From Cinnamomum chago (Eukaryota > Streptophyta > Magnoliopsida > Laurales > Lauraceae), in assembly GCA_038049695.1 (NCBI GenBank), contig CP142452.1, positions 73,909,501 through 73,973,500 of the forward strand: a stretch of DNA of 64,000 nucleotides, read 5' to 3'. Positions 45,570 through 58,705 of this stretch are shown piece after piece. The stretch's first letter is position 1. Each line of letters begins with the position of its first letter. The notes under the pieces were generated by a model. It did not search any database, was not told where the DNA came from, and saw only the letters and a program-made list of their open reading frames with translations. Both the position numbers and the translations under genes were made by a program.

Positions 45570-47878
45570 ATGTTTCGTCTCGCTATCAGACGAGCTGCGA
45601 CCACTGCTCCTTCTCTGTCCCGCCTCCAGAAACCCCTCTGGTGCTCCCAACCCTCCACCGTCAGATCCTTTGGAACAACCAACGGCTCCGATTCCTCCAA
45701 CCCTGTTACCCTCCAGATGATCAACTACGCCCTTGGTCACGCCAGAACCCAAAAATCAGGTCCCCCAATTCCCCATTCTCCCCTCACCCATTTCATTCAA
45801 TCCCCCCAAAAACCCCCCACTCTCTCTCTCTCTCTAAAAAGTTGTTGTCTTTTGAAATTTGTTACAGATGAATCGTACGCACAGGCCCTTTTGGTGCTGG
45901 AGCAGGGCCTTGCTAACTTGCGCCAGGCGGGCAGTGCGGACGAAGATGGTGTTGGGATGGTCTTGCTCGCCATGTCCACCTTATTATCAGAAAGGTTTGA
46001 TTTTTATTGAGTTTGGGGTCCTTTGATTTTACATACTCGATATGATGGGTACATGACCCATGATCAGATTACCATTTCAGGGTCCTCCTTTTAGAATTGA
46101 ATGAAACGGGGTACCAAAGAGAGAGAGAATATACAGAGTTTAGTAGCCCCCTCAGGTTGAATTCTAGTATACAATGAAGTTCGTTGTGTTTTCAACTGTT
46201 GGGGGTATAATGGTATATGTAATTAACAATCGTAATATTTTCAACCACATTAACATCATTGGAAGTAGCACTTGGATGTGTCACTGAGGATGTAGAGAAG
46301 GGGCCGTGGATCTTTTGATTCCCCACTTACCCATGTGATGGCATTCCTCAAATTCACTTTTTTAAGCACTTGTCATGTAGTTCTACTTATATGAGGTTAA
46401 GCCATTTCTTAATGGCTAGTGTTCTGGCTGCATTAGAGTCACTTATAATGGCCAGACTGGAGAAAGACAATGCTGGGTTGTCTGATCAACGTGATTTTGG
46501 AATTACACTATGAGTGAAGTTGGTGTTACAAGGCTTGGTAATAATCTTTTGGAGAATGCGTTGGAACTTGGCTGTTTTGTCTTAACTTTTTCCCTGTCTC
46601 TTACTCTTGTCATTGGGTTGGATCTCAACTGATCAGTGTCTATGTTTGTCTCTGCAGAGAGCAATTCAATGATGCTATGGAAAAACTTCAGATGGTTCTT
46701 GATCTGGGTTGGTCTTCTTTGGGCGTGCGAGGTAAATTTCATCTCCAGTACTCTATGGTGGGGTCATATTCTGAAAATATGCCAATGTGTTTCTGGATTT
46801 AAGTTCATCTGAAAATAATATTAAGCTAAGGATTTTGCTTTGATCTGTATTTTTTGTCATTTGAGAAATCCAAAAATAGTGAGTGCCTCTATCACAGTAT
46901 GACCATTGTTACAACTAAGGCATACTCATATGAGGAAATTTTTTATTGCATCAAAGATAGTGGTGGTGAGGCGTGTTTTAGATGGAAAGGTAAATAATGG
47001 AAAGCTATTACTTAGCTCGACTTTTGTTGAAGAAGATAGTCATTTTACACTGCTTGGTCAAGAACAATGGTATTCTCTTGTTCAGCATTCAATGTACCAT
47101 GTGAGTTGATTCTCGACAATCTGGGCAAATAAGCCACTCACCTGGTGTTTTTCATCATGATGTGGTCCATGGCATAACACTTGTTCTATTTTATGACCTC
47201 ATTTATTTGATTGGTGCTTCGAAAATGACAATCTATTATTGCATGCAAACAACAAACAGCATTGTCAATATTGATTCACAAATCAATGGTCCTGGACCTG
47301 GTCTGAATGAGGTCTGATCATTACACATGTCTCAACTTTGTCCTTGGTCTTCTACAGTTACTATTGTATCTTAGTCCTTGGTTTCCAAATTACTGATGTG
47401 GTTGCCAATTACCATTCTGAAATAAATTGATCTGGGGTGTAATTATGTTTTCCTATAAATATTTCGCAGTTGCTGCTTATGAAGGTCTTATTGGATTACA
47501 CTTGGAAGCAGGGCAGGTTTGTAATGACAGTTATAAATGCTATGATAAATATGTGGTTAAGATTCATTTAAAAATACATTCTCTTTAGGATGTTACTTCA
47601 TCAATACTCGCAGATAAATGCCTTCAACTGTTCACAAGCAAAACTGAAAATGAAGGCAATGCAATTGAGGATTTGTATATATGTGCTAATGCTATTAAGG
47701 GACTAGTTGAGCTTGTTATTGGGAATATTGTATCAGGTTAAGACCTAGTCGTACTTCGATCTCTCTTATTGCTTGCATTTGTTCAAGAAATGACTTATTT
47801 GAGTCTTTTTTGTATTAGCGGAGTTACACTTTCGCATGCACCAATTCAATGATTTACTGGAGGATAAATGGTACATGG
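45570..47878 (+). CDS. mitochondrial-type TPR-like (helical repeat) protein gene, 3' end missing
   Basis: Six exons join in one frame with GT-AG introns: 45570-45759, 45868-45994, 46658-46731, 47470-47516, 47589-47736 and 47819-47878, giving about 215 residues. The N-terminus (MFRLAIRRAATTAPSLSRLQ) is rich in Arg, Ser and Ala without acids, as in a mitochondrial presequence. The rest is helical with repeat-like segments: SYAQALLVLEQGL, GMVLLAMSTLLSER, AMEKLQMVLDL and SSLGVRVAAYEGLIGLHLEAGQ. This resembles an uncharacterised plant TPR-like family; I do not know its function. A donor-like GTAAGT follows exon 6, but no later exon was found before the LecRK-D block begins near 48887. The gene therefore looks truncated at its 3' end, though unrecognised small exons in 47879-48880 cannot be excluded. 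Confidence 0.75.
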
Positions 47879-48886
47879 GTAAGTTGATACAGTTGAAATC
47901 TTGACTGAGTTATTTGATCTATGTTATTGTGAACAGCCAATGGCTATTTATAAAGTGCAACCAAAGATGTCAGCTAGAAAACCTAATGGTAACCATACTA
48001 AGAAACCTAATCCCATAACAATGGGAAACTCTAATGACACATTAACACAAACTCCTAGTTATAATCACAATCCTTCAATGGGTGAACACTAACCCATAAA
48101 TCACCACAACAATGGATGAACACTTATCCATTATTCACTAGTTACTTGGGTTCACTTTACGAAGTAACTGTGGAGTTTTCATAGAGTTTTCTACTCCTCA
48201 CTCGAACAACCTCATAAAACCTTGACTTAATTCACTTGAACCTCATGAGATTGGGTGGATTGATGAATATGCATAGATCTTATGTTCACAAGTGCACAAG
48301 TGAAAACAAATCAATAATTGGAGTTTGGATGTTTCCAAAACACACAAAACAATGTTGATGGTTGGATCTGGTCACAGTGCTGGGTGACACGATGATGTGG
48401 CACCATTGCTATGTGGGCTCGTTGACACTGGATTAATGGGTTAGGCTAACCTAACCCTTACCTGGACTTTGCTTAATCTGTTGTAGACTTAATGAGTTGT
48501 AGAAAAGGGATCAAGGCAACTTGGCCTTGACCCAATGTGGACCTGGCGCAGTCTTTAATTCTGATTGGTGAACTGAAAAGAGAGATGTTGAGGATTGTGT
48601 CTCAGAATGCAGCGATTTTGTTTTCATGCTGCTATCGCTGCTGAAGGACCTGAAGCAAATCAGGAAGATTCTTTTTTTTTTAGACGGTAACAAAGGATTT
48701 ATATTATTCTATTAGACATATCGATAGGTGCCTCGGCTAGAATTCCCTCTTTGTATGCCCAAACAGCAAGGAACAGATGTATGTCTTCTTGAACTGGTGA
48801 AAAAGAAACCCATGGCATCAAAAGTGATATTAAGGCAGAACCCCTCTCATCTCTTGTTCGTATGCAAACTGAGGATGCAGAAACTC
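47879..48886. other. sequence between the truncated gene and the LecRK-D block
   Basis: No supported coding region. It begins as an intron of the preceding gene (GTAAGT). From about 47940 the sequence has the look of dispersed repeat DNA. A T-tract near 48670 followed by AGACGGTAACAAAGGA could be the reversed tail of a LINE. Homology to the upstream region of LecRK-B starts at about 48886 in an AATAATAAT microsatellite. Confidence 0.45.
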
Positions 48887-49568
48887 ATAATAATACCGAT
48901 GGACCACCTCTGATATGTACAAGGCCTAATGGACCTTAAAACTGCAATATATCTTATTAGTTGCAGGGAACTTCCTCATGTGAAGTCAAAGAAAGCCAAA
49001 CACTCTCTCTCTCCAAACACAGCACACACAGACTCTCCCTCTCCCTCTCCCTCTCCCTCTCCCTCTCTCTCAATCAGGAATGCACAGAGAAAAATTAATG
49101 AACTCTCTCTCTCTCAATCAGGAATGCACAGAGAAAAATTAATGAACAAAATTGACAGAAGCACAAATGAATAAATTGACTGACCAAAGCAAATAAAAAA
49201 AAGATATTTGACTTTAACTCACTTCCCAACCACAGCCTCCCACCCCAAGAAATAGGGATCCCTGTTTGGACGAATCAGGGGCCTCCACGCACGGGGCGGA
49301 AGGGGGGCGGAGAAAAAAAAAAAGTCAATCTCTCTTTCCTCCACCCCCCTTCCGCCCCCGCGCGTGGAGGCCCCTCATTCGTCCAATATCTTTTTCTCCG
49401 CCCCCCCTTTCGCCTTGCGCGTGGAGGCCCCTGATTCGTCCAAACAGGGATCCCCTATTTGGACGAAACAGGGGATCCTCTTCCCTAGAAATACATACAA
49501 GTACAGAGACAGATGAATAATCATCAGGTATGTAGTATGGGACTTGGCAGCTAAATAGAATCAGGAGT
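48887..49568. other. upstream region of LecRK-D
   Basis: Matches 14570-15032 before LecRK-B, including the CT tract (about 49005-49075). One intact W-box is at 49209-49214; the adjacent second box reads TTAACT. A foldback MITE lies at 49256-49482. The block begins in a short AAT microsatellite also present before B, which may mark the breakpoint of the copying event. Confidence 0.7.
49256..49482. mobile_element. foldback MITE in the LecRK-D leader
   Basis: 227 bp, starting GGGATCCCTGTTTGGACGAA. It has one left arm and two right arms in tandem that are its reverse complement (each with GTGGAGGCCCCT and ATTCGTCC), so it can fold into a strong hairpin. The flanks CCCAAGAAATA (49245-49255) and CCCTAGAAATA (49483-49493) fit an 11 bp duplication with one mismatch, near the 9-11 bp of Mutator elements. 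LecRK-A has the empty site. Confidence 0.7.
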
Positions 49569-50341
49569 ATGAAGGACTCAACACAAATATTCTCCAAGAT
49601 TCTACTGCTGTTTCGCTTTCAACTTGCAGCTTCGAATTCTCAAGAATTCACCTACAATGGATTCCATGGCGCCACCTTGACGGTGGATGGCACAGCAGAG
49701 ATCGCACCTAATGGCCTGTTGAAGCTTACCAACGCTACAAAGCTTTTGCAGGGTCATGCTTTCCACCCCGATCCTTTTCCCTTCAAGAACGCTTCAAACG
49801 GTAATGTTCTCACTTTCTCTACTAGTTTTGTCTTTGCAATCATCCCTGAACTAGCCGACGGCGGCGAGGGGATGGCCTTTGTAGTTTCCCCTACAAATCG
49901 TCTGATCAACACTGACCCTGCACACTATCTGGGTCTCATCAATCTCAGCAATGATGGAAATCTCACTAACCATATTGTTGCGGTCGAGCTAGACAGTTTC
50001 TAACATTGATGTGGGAGATATCAAAGAGAACCATGTTGGAATCAACATCAACAGCATCAGCTCTGCAATTCCTCTCCTGCAGCTTATTATGTGAATGAAA
50101 TTGGAGGCTACAAGAACATAAACCTTGAAAGTAGAGAAATGATTCAGGCTTGGGTAGATTACAATGGTATAGAAAAGAAATTCAATGTAACATTAGCCCT
50201 TGCCAACCTGCCTAAACCTATTTATCCTCTCATATCAATTACTCTTGATCTTTCACCGATAATTAAAGACCATATGTATGTGGGCTTTTCTGCTGCTACT
50301 GGTCCAATGGTAGCATCGCATGATGTTTTAGGATGGAGCTT
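49569..50341 (+). pseudogene. LecRK-D, 5' part: decayed lectin receptor kinase
   Basis: Starts with the same MKDSTQIFSKILL as B and carries signal peptide and lectin domain at very high identity to B. Compared with B it has lost 2 bases near 49994 (in VAVELD) and 1 base near 50065, which destroys about 25 codons and then restores the frame. It is cut at 50341 by the Athila LTR just before the membrane segment. The target duplication AGCTT is at 50337-50341. Confidence 0.9.
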
Positions 50342-51634
50342 TGATAAAGTGCATAATGTTCATATTATTTATGGAATCTCCCTCCTATTTTGATGATATT
50401 TTGTGCTTACTTGCTTGAGTTTAATTGTGTTTTTACTTTAAAGGTGGAAATTGAAGATTGGAGCTGAAAAGAGCCTGGAATTGAGTATTTGACATCAAAT
50501 AGCAAAGCTACAAATTTTGGAGAATATATTAACTTACAGCAGGAGACTCGAGTAGATAAGATATGGGAACGCCCTATCAAATCCGTACCTGGTGGAATTC
50601 GGTCATATCGGGAGCGTCAATTACAGCTGGATCAGGATAATTAGTAGGCCCTGTTTTTATGCTGTATTTTTGGAATGAGCAGTTGAGTCCATTTAAGAGA
50701 TCATTCTTGTCCCTTAAAGTTAGGAAAGACTTTTATTTTTTGGTAAGTTTCTTAGGGTTAGGGCTAGAGCTATTTAAGGAGAGAAAAATGGACTGTGAGG
50801 GGGGATTATTCAGCATTTATCTTTTCATTGTAAGCTGCGTTTTTTTCATGTGGAGCGGCTAAACCCTATTTTCTGGTTGAAGGATAATTGAAGTTTTGGT
50901 TCAACAACAATTGTGAGATCTAATTAAATTATATTTGTTCATTATTCTTGAGTATTTATATATTACCTGCAATTTCTTGAGATGATTATTTTGATTGATT
51001 AAATAACAGCGCTATTATTTGATTGTCAAAATAGTCTGTTGCCAATTGAAACATCAAATCTGTAGTTGTTTGATTGTTTTGATATTTGTGGTAAGATTGA
51101 TTATGGTTAAGTTTTCGATTTATGTTATGGAGATATATGATCTAATTAAATGAACCGAGCTTGTGTGTTTGTTGATTAGAATTGGTGGTCTCTCTAATCC
51201 TTAAAGCTGTTGATGAATTAAATCCTAAGAGCTTGTTTAGGATTGTTTGTTGACAAGAGAAGTAATCAAAGAGCTTGTTTTCATCGTTGAAAATTTAAGG
51301 AGAGACAGGGTGTTAGAGCTTCTTAATACCCATAACCAATTTATTCAAGAGTCACTGAAATTATCTTTGCATCAATGATCAGTTGCATGAATCAAAAACT
51401 GACATTACTCCTTTGACCAGAACCTTGTCTCATTCATTTGATCTCATTTAATTTTCTCTCTCTTGCTGCTTATTTGAATCATTTTAGTTGATAATACAAA
51501 ATCCCCTTTTAATTTTTATTGTTTCATGAGAAATAAATCCTACCATTCTCTGTGGATTCGACCCTACTCATCACTATACACAAAATCATTTTTGGAGTAG
51601 GAATTTTTATATTTGTTGGATTCGACACCCACCA
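50342..51634 (+). repeat. 5' LTR of the Athila element
   Basis: 1293 bp, TG...CA. A GCTATTTAAGGAG motif near 50768 is a possible TATA region. Confidence 0.93.
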
Positions 51635-51639
51635 AATTT

Positions 51640-51657
51640 TGGCGCCGTTGCCGGGGA
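51640..51657 (+). promoter_or_regulatory. primer-binding site of the Athila element (tRNA-Asp type)
   Basis: TGGCGCCGTTGCCGGGGA is complementary to the 3' end of plant tRNA-Asp and is usual for Athila-type elements. Confidence 0.85.
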
Positions 51658-51724
51658 CTGGTGTCTTTAGTAGATTTATTTCTTTTGAATTTATATTTTC
51701 TTTTACGTTTTTGTTACTTGGTTT

Positions 51725-54700
51725 ATGCCTCGTTCGTCTCGTACAGGTGAACTTCAATACGATCCCGAGATTGAGAAAGCTCGTCGGTTGAGAAAAGAAA
51801 CTAAGCAACGTTCTAATCAATCAGCATCATCTTCATCTCCCGGATTGAATTTGGCAATTGATCTAATTAATTCCTCCAGCGATTCTGAAGAAGAAACAGC
51901 AATCAGGGCCAACGAAAGAACTTTGAAGGAGTTAGCTGCGCCAGATTTGAATCAACAGCCACTCTGCATTGAATATCCTAACCTAGAGGTAGATTTTGAA
52001 TTAAAATCTGGTCTCATTCACTTCCGACTTTTCGTGGACTTTTAGGTGAAGATCCCCATAAACATTTAAAGGAGTTCCATGTGGTGTGTTCAAGCATGAA
52101 GCCTCAAGGTATTACCAAAGAGCAAATCAAATTGCGTGCCTTTCCTTTCTCATTAGCTGATAAAGCTAAGGATTGGCTTTATTATTTGCCTTCCGGTTCT
52201 ATCACCATGTGGAATGAGATGAAGAAGCAGTTTCTTGAGAAATTTTTCCCGGCTTCATGGGCTGCTAACATTAGGAAGGATATATGCGGGATAAGACAAT
52301 TCAATGGAGAGACTTTATATGAGTATTGGGAAAGATTCAAACAACTTTGTGCAAGTTGTCCTCAACACCAGATTCCTGATCAACTCCTCATCCAGTACTT
52401 TTATGAAGGACTACTACCTATGGACAGGAGCATGATAGATGCAGCTAGTGGAGGTGTGTTGGTAAACAAAACTCCTACTGCGGCAAAGAATCTGATTTCG
52501 AATATGGCGGCCAATGCACAACAGTTTGGCAATAGACAAGATCCCATTCCAAGAAAAGTTAATGAGGTAAGTACTTATTCCATTGATCAACGTTTGGATA
52601 ATCTCACCTCTCTTGTGGAAAAATTGGTTGTAGGTAACATACAGCAAGTGAAGATTTGTGGAATTTGTTCTATCTCGGGTCATCCAACCGACATGTGTCC
52701 TACACTTCAAGATGAACCCAATGAACAAGCCAATGCAATTGGAGGATTCCCAGGCCCACCACCAAGGAAGTATGATCCCTATTCAAACACATACAACCCA
52801 GGATGGAGGGATCATCCTAATTTCAGCTATGGAGCAAGGCCACCAAGTTTCCAGCAACAGTATCAAGCTAGACATCCAGTTCCACCACCACACTCATCTT
52901 CCAAATTAGGTATGTCCTTGGATGAAATTGTTAATTCACTTGCAACTAACACACAACAATTTCAACAGGAGACAAGAACAAGCATTCAAAACTTGGAAAA
53001 TCAAATGAGTCAATCGGCGACTGCTGTGAGTCACTTGCAGTCTCAAGGTTCAGGAAAATTGCCCTCGCAAACCATTGTTAACCCAAAACAGAATGCTAGC
53101 GCAATTACCTTGAGAAGTGGAAAAGAACTGACGGAGCCTCGTAAAGAAGTGTCGCGGCGTGCAATTGAAGAAGAAATCAAGGAAGAAGCTGCGATGCCCA
53201 AACCTTAAGTTACTCAGCCGAAAGATTCAAGTGGTACACAACCTCCAGCCATGGTGGTAGCTCCTCCTTTTCCTAGCCGGTTTGCAAGATCTAAAAAAGA
53301 GGAACAAGAAAAAGATATCCTTGAAACATTTCACAAGGTTGAGGTAAATATCCCCCTTCTTGATGCAATTAAGCAAATACCTCGTTATGCTAAATTTCTC
53401 AAAGAGTTATGCACCACAAAGAGAAAGCTGAAAGGTGATGAGAAAGTTCATGTGGGGGAGAATGTTTCAGCTGTCCTTCAAAAGAAATTACCTCCTAAAT
53501 GCAAGGACCCAGGTATGTTCACTATCCCTTGCAAGATAGGAAATGTTAGGATTGAGAAGGCAATGTTAGATTTAGGAGCTTCAATAAATGTCATGCCCCA
53601 TTCTATTTATACATCTTTACATCTTGGACAATTGAAAGAAACGGGTGTGATCATACAACTTGCTGATCGATCCAATGCGTATCCTATGGGAGTTTTGGAG
53701 GATGTGTTAGTTCAGGTCAATGAATTGGTTTTTCCTGCTGACTTTTATGTGCTCGGCATGGAAGAAGATAATTCTTCTAATTCAATTCCAATTTTATTAG
53801 GAAGACCATTTCTTAAAACATCTAGAGCTAAAATTGATGTCTATACAGGAACACTTACTATAGAATTTGATGGTGAAATTATTAGATTCAATATTTATGA
53901 TGCCATGAGATATCCTAGTGATATGTGTTCTATTTATGCTATAGATGTTATTGACTCTTTAGTGCAGCAAACTTTCGACTTGAATGATGCAGATGTGTTG
54001 AAGGTTGTGCTCAATAATAATTTCAGTCGTGAAGAGCTAAGAAGAGTTACAACAGGATTTGTACTAAACTCTGAATTTCAAGACACGATTTTTGAGCTGG
54101 AATCTCTGACACCTTTAACTTATAATGTATCTTACATTGATTTGCCACTATCCCATACAAAACTTCTTCCATCTATCTTGCAGGCACCTCAATTGGAGTT
54201 GAAAATATTGCCAAATCATTTAAAATATGTGTTCTTGGGAGAAGGCGAGACACTTCATGTGATTATCTCCTCCAAACTCAACGCTTTAGAAGAAGAAAAG
54301 CTGGTTCGGGCGCTCAAAGATTACAAAAAGGCAATTGGGTGGACTATAGCTGATATCAAAGGGATAAGTCCATCCACATGCATGCATAGGATACTATTGG
54401 AAAAAGGTTTTAAGCCCTCAAGAGAAGCCCAACGACGGTTAAACCCACCTATGATGGAAGTGGTAAAGAAAGAAGTTTTAAAACTTCTAGATGCGGGTAT
54501 GATCTATCCAATTTCGGATAGTGAGTGGGTAAGTCCAGTACAAGTGGTTCCAAAGAAAACAGGTATAACAGTGGTTGAGAACCCAGATGGTGAGTTGGTA
54601 CCCACTTGAGTTCAAAATGGGTGGCGGGCTTGTATTGATTATAGGAAATTAAATGCATCAACTAGAAAAGATCACTTTCCCCTTCCTTTTATTGACCAAA

Positions 54701-57103
54701 TGCTTGAACGGCTAGCTGGTAAATCTCACTATTGTTGTCTTGATGGTTATTCAGGTTTCAATCAAATTCCAGTTGCGCCAGAAGACCAGGAGAAGACTAC
54801 CTTCACGTGCCCATTTGGTACTTTCGCTTACCGACGTCTGCCATTCGGTCTGTGCAACGCCCCCGCCACATTTCAAAGGTGTATGGTTAGTATTTTTTCA
54901 GATTATGTCGAGAACATCATAGAGATATTCATGGATGATTTTACAGTCTATGGTGATTCTTTTGATTCATGTTTGACTAACCTTACAAAAGTGCTTAAGC
55001 GATGCATAGAAACAAACCTTGTATTGAACTATGAAAAATGTCATTTTATGGTTGATCAAGGTATTATTTTGGGACATGTAATATCTTCTATAGGAATTGA
55101 AGTTGATAAAGCTAAGATAGATGTTATAAAATCTTTGCCTTACCCCACTAACATACGGGAAGTTCGTTCTTTTCTTGGACATGCAGGACTTTATCGACGC
55201 TTTATCTAGGACTTTTCAAAGGTAACTCAACCCCTATGCAAATTACTCCAAAAAGATGTGGCATTCGATTTCGATGAGGCATGCAAGACATCATTTGATT
55301 AACTTAAGGAATTGTTGACTTCAGCACCAATTATCCAACCACCGGACTGGAGTTTTCCTTTTGAAATCATGTGCGACGCGAGTAATCATGTTGTTGGTGT
55401 TGTTCTTGGACAAAGAATTGGAAGAGCTGCTCATGCCATATACTATGCTTCAAGAACGCTTGATAGTGCTCAATGCAATTATTCAACAACGGAAAAAGAA
55501 CTCCTAGCTGTAGTTTTTGCTTTAGAAAAATTCCGTTCATATTTGCTTGGCACTAAAGTGATTGTCTATTCTGACCATGCAACTCTCAACTCTCAAGTAC
55601 TTGCTTACCAAAAAGGAAACGAAGCCAAGGCTCATCCGATGGATCCTCTTGCTACAAGAATTTGATTTGGAGATTCGTGACAAGAAAGGTACAGAGAACT
55701 TGGTAGCAGATCACCTTAGTAGATTGATCACAAGTGAAGACACATTACCCTTGCACGACAATTTTCCAGATGAGCAGCATCTCTTTGCTATTCAAAAGAC
55801 GACTCCATGGTATGTTGATATTGTCAATTATTTAGTTACTAAAACAATACCAGGAGATTTGTCTAGAGCTCAAAAAGATAAGGTTAAGAGTGATGCTAAA
55901 TACTATGTATGGGATGACCCATATTTGTGGAAACATTGCTCTGACCAAGTTATTCGAAGGTGTGTATCTGAAACTGAAATTCCTTCCATTCTTCAATTTT
56001 GTCATTCATATGCATGTGGTGGACACTTCGGCCCTAAGAGGACAGCACGTAAGGTTCTAGAATGTGGATTATTTTGGCCAACTTTGTTTCGTGATTCATA
56101 TATGTTTTGCAAAGCATGTGGACATTGTCAACGAATGGGTAATTTGGGTCCTAGAGATCAAATGCCGCTTACTCCTATATTGGTTTGTGAAATATTTGAC
56201 ATATGGGGTATTGATTTTATGGGCCCATTTCCCTCTTCTTTTGGTAATGTTTATATTTTATTAGCTGTGGATTATGTTTCAAAGTGGGTGGAAGCTAAGG
56301 CTACCCGGACTGACGATGCTAAAGTTGTTGTGGATTTTGTAAAGTCTAAAATTTTTGCCAGGTTTGGTACGCTGAGAGCAATAATAAGTGACCGTGGAAC
56401 TCATTTTTGTAACCGCGTGGTCGAGGCTTTGCTTAAGAAATATAATGTCACTCATCGGACTTCCACTGCCTACCATCCCCAAACAAGTGGCCAAGCTGAG
56501 ATATCCAATAGAGAGATCAAGTCCATACTTGAGAAAACAGTCAATCCAAACAGAAAAGATTGGAGTATGAGACTTGACGACGCGCTATGGGCGTATCGCA
56601 CGGCTTATAAAACTCCTATAGGTATGTCTCCTTACCGTTTGGTATTTGGCAAAGCCTGTCATCTCCCCGTTGAACTAGAACATAGAGCATACTGGGCTGT
56701 TAAGCAATGCAATTTGCGGATGGATGAGGCTGGAGAAAAAAGGAAATTACAATTGCAAGAATTGGAGGAAATTCGCAATGATGCCTATGAGAGTTTGCAG
56801 ATTTATAAGGAAAAAACAAAAGCTTTTCATGATAGCATGATTTCGAGAAAGAAATTCTCTGTTGGTCAGAAAGTTCTTCTCTATCATTCTAGACTTAAAT
56901 TATTTCCAGGTAAGTTGCGCTCTCGATGGGTTGGACCTTTTATTGTTACTAATGTTTTCCCTCATGGTGCCATTGAAATTCGCAGTCCCACCACCAATAA
57001 GAGTTTTAAAGTGAATGGTCATCGTTTAAAACCTTTCTATGAAGGATTTCAGGTATACAATTTGGAGGTAATAGCTTTTGAAAACCCAATCTATGAAGAT
57101 TGA
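51725..57103 (+). pseudogene. gag-pol region of the Athila element
   Basis: Gag with a retrotransposon gag core (AFPFSLADKAKDWLYYLPSG) and a degenerate zinc-knuckle region; aspartic protease (MLDLGASINVMP); RT with FMDDFTVYGDS; RNase H (CDASNHVVGVVLGQ); integrase with its zinc region, [11 protein letters not shown] and SDRGTHF motifs and a C-terminal [15 protein letters not shown] tail. All domains of the lineage are recognisable in the usual order, but the region is interrupted about five times and is a fossil. Confidence 0.88.
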
Positions 57104-58705
57104 GGCATGGCCATGTCTAGCCAAAGACATAAAAGAAAGGCGCTATTTTGGGAGGCAACCCAAAATGATTTCAGTTGGAACGCCGGATATTCAAAATGGA
57201 GACGAATTTGGCAGCCCACTCACCATTCAGGGACGCTTCCTTATACTCCCGGTCTTTTTGTTCTTTTTGTTTTTTTTTTTTGTTACTTGTGCGTTTTAAT
57301 TTTGATACATTGGGGACAATGTATGGTTTACGTGTGGGGGAGGGATGCTTGATTGATTTTGCTTTGCTATTTGAACTTGTTTCTAAAGCTTGATGTTTAG
57401 ACTTGCTAGTTAAAATGCTCAAAAAAAAAAATTCAATTTGGCTAGTATACTCTAGTTCTTAGTTGCTAATTCTTTTCTTTGGATTTCCTAATTTTTTTTA
57501 TATTTATCCATGAATGGTTTTGAGTTAGTATGCATTATTGAAATGGGTTAAGATGCATGAGAGGTTTCAATTATGAATAATTGATTTTTTTTTATTTACT
57601 AGATCAAGTGTCTCATTGTCTTGATGATTGATTTAAATGACAAGTGTGCAAGATTTGATGCAAATTTAACCCTTATGTGAGCTTTTTAGCCAATGAGCAA
57701 TTCATCATTCTTTGCTCCATTTTTTTTTTTTTTTTTTTTGTTGAGTGATTATCACACATGGTTTGATTATTCTAGAACTTGCTTTGTTATGCATGTTGAG
57801 ACCACATTGTTGAACTTATGCATTAAAATGACAAGGGCACTTAGGTTAAACCATTTTGACTTCTTAAAAGCCTACCTTGATCATTTTTTTTTTGTTTCCT
57901 TTAGATAGCCAATTTTTTAGCCTAATCCCGTTTCTTTGTTACATTAACCACAATATGTGTTACTTTAAGCCTTTCCTTTCAGACTTTTTGAACCCTAATT
58001 CGAAGTGTTGGATAAATTTGTTGCATGAAAATTAGTTTGCCTTGTGAAATTTGAAGGAAGACGTTTGAACTGAAGTTGCAATATTTTTGGAAGTCTATTT
58101 GGTTCAAAAAAAAAAAAAAAAAAAAGAAAAAAAAGAAAGAAAAAAAAAAAGAGAGAGAAATGCATATATTTGCTGCAACTTGATTGTAGAAATATTTGAG
58201 ATGATTGAAATTGAACTTTGTACAATAAGTTTATACATCCCCTTTGATAATTTTCACCTAAAAGACCCTTATCAAACCTTACCTAAGCCCCATTACACCC
58301 TGTAAAAGACCCTTGGATTTTTGCATTGAATTCATGTTTAGTGGTGGAGATGTGATATATTAGCAAGCTTATGGTAGTGTCATTATATGTGTTTATTTGA
58401 GAGCTTAAAGATACCCTAAACACTTTGAGTGCATAGAGTGAAACCAATGAGAGAGCTATTGAATCTTGCTGCGCTTTGATTTTGAAGAGATTATTGAGAT
58501 GATGAGTTGCCTGTGCTGGTTTTAAGGAGTTCATACTATGAAATACTTGTTTTCTTGATTACTGTATTGACTCGAGTCTATAAAGCATAGTAATTAGAAC
58601 TGTATTTGGATAAGTTGAGATGAGGAAGGAATGAAGAAGGGAATAGTTAGTGAGTTCGAGCTAGTGTATGCTTGAGGACAAGCATCGTCTTGGTGTGGGG
58701 GAATT
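57104..58705. other. Athila region between integrase and the 3' LTR
   Basis: About 1.6 kb, AT-rich, with long T- and A-tracts (about 57720-57740 and 58108-58150). No envelope-like or other ORF is supported, although some Athila elements carry one here. Ends in the purine-rich GGTGTGGGGGAATT beside the LTR. Confidence 0.6.

Noticed and set aside
57104-58705. Envelope-like gene of the Athila element
   Set aside because: No long open frame or membrane-protein pattern in this AT-rich stretch.
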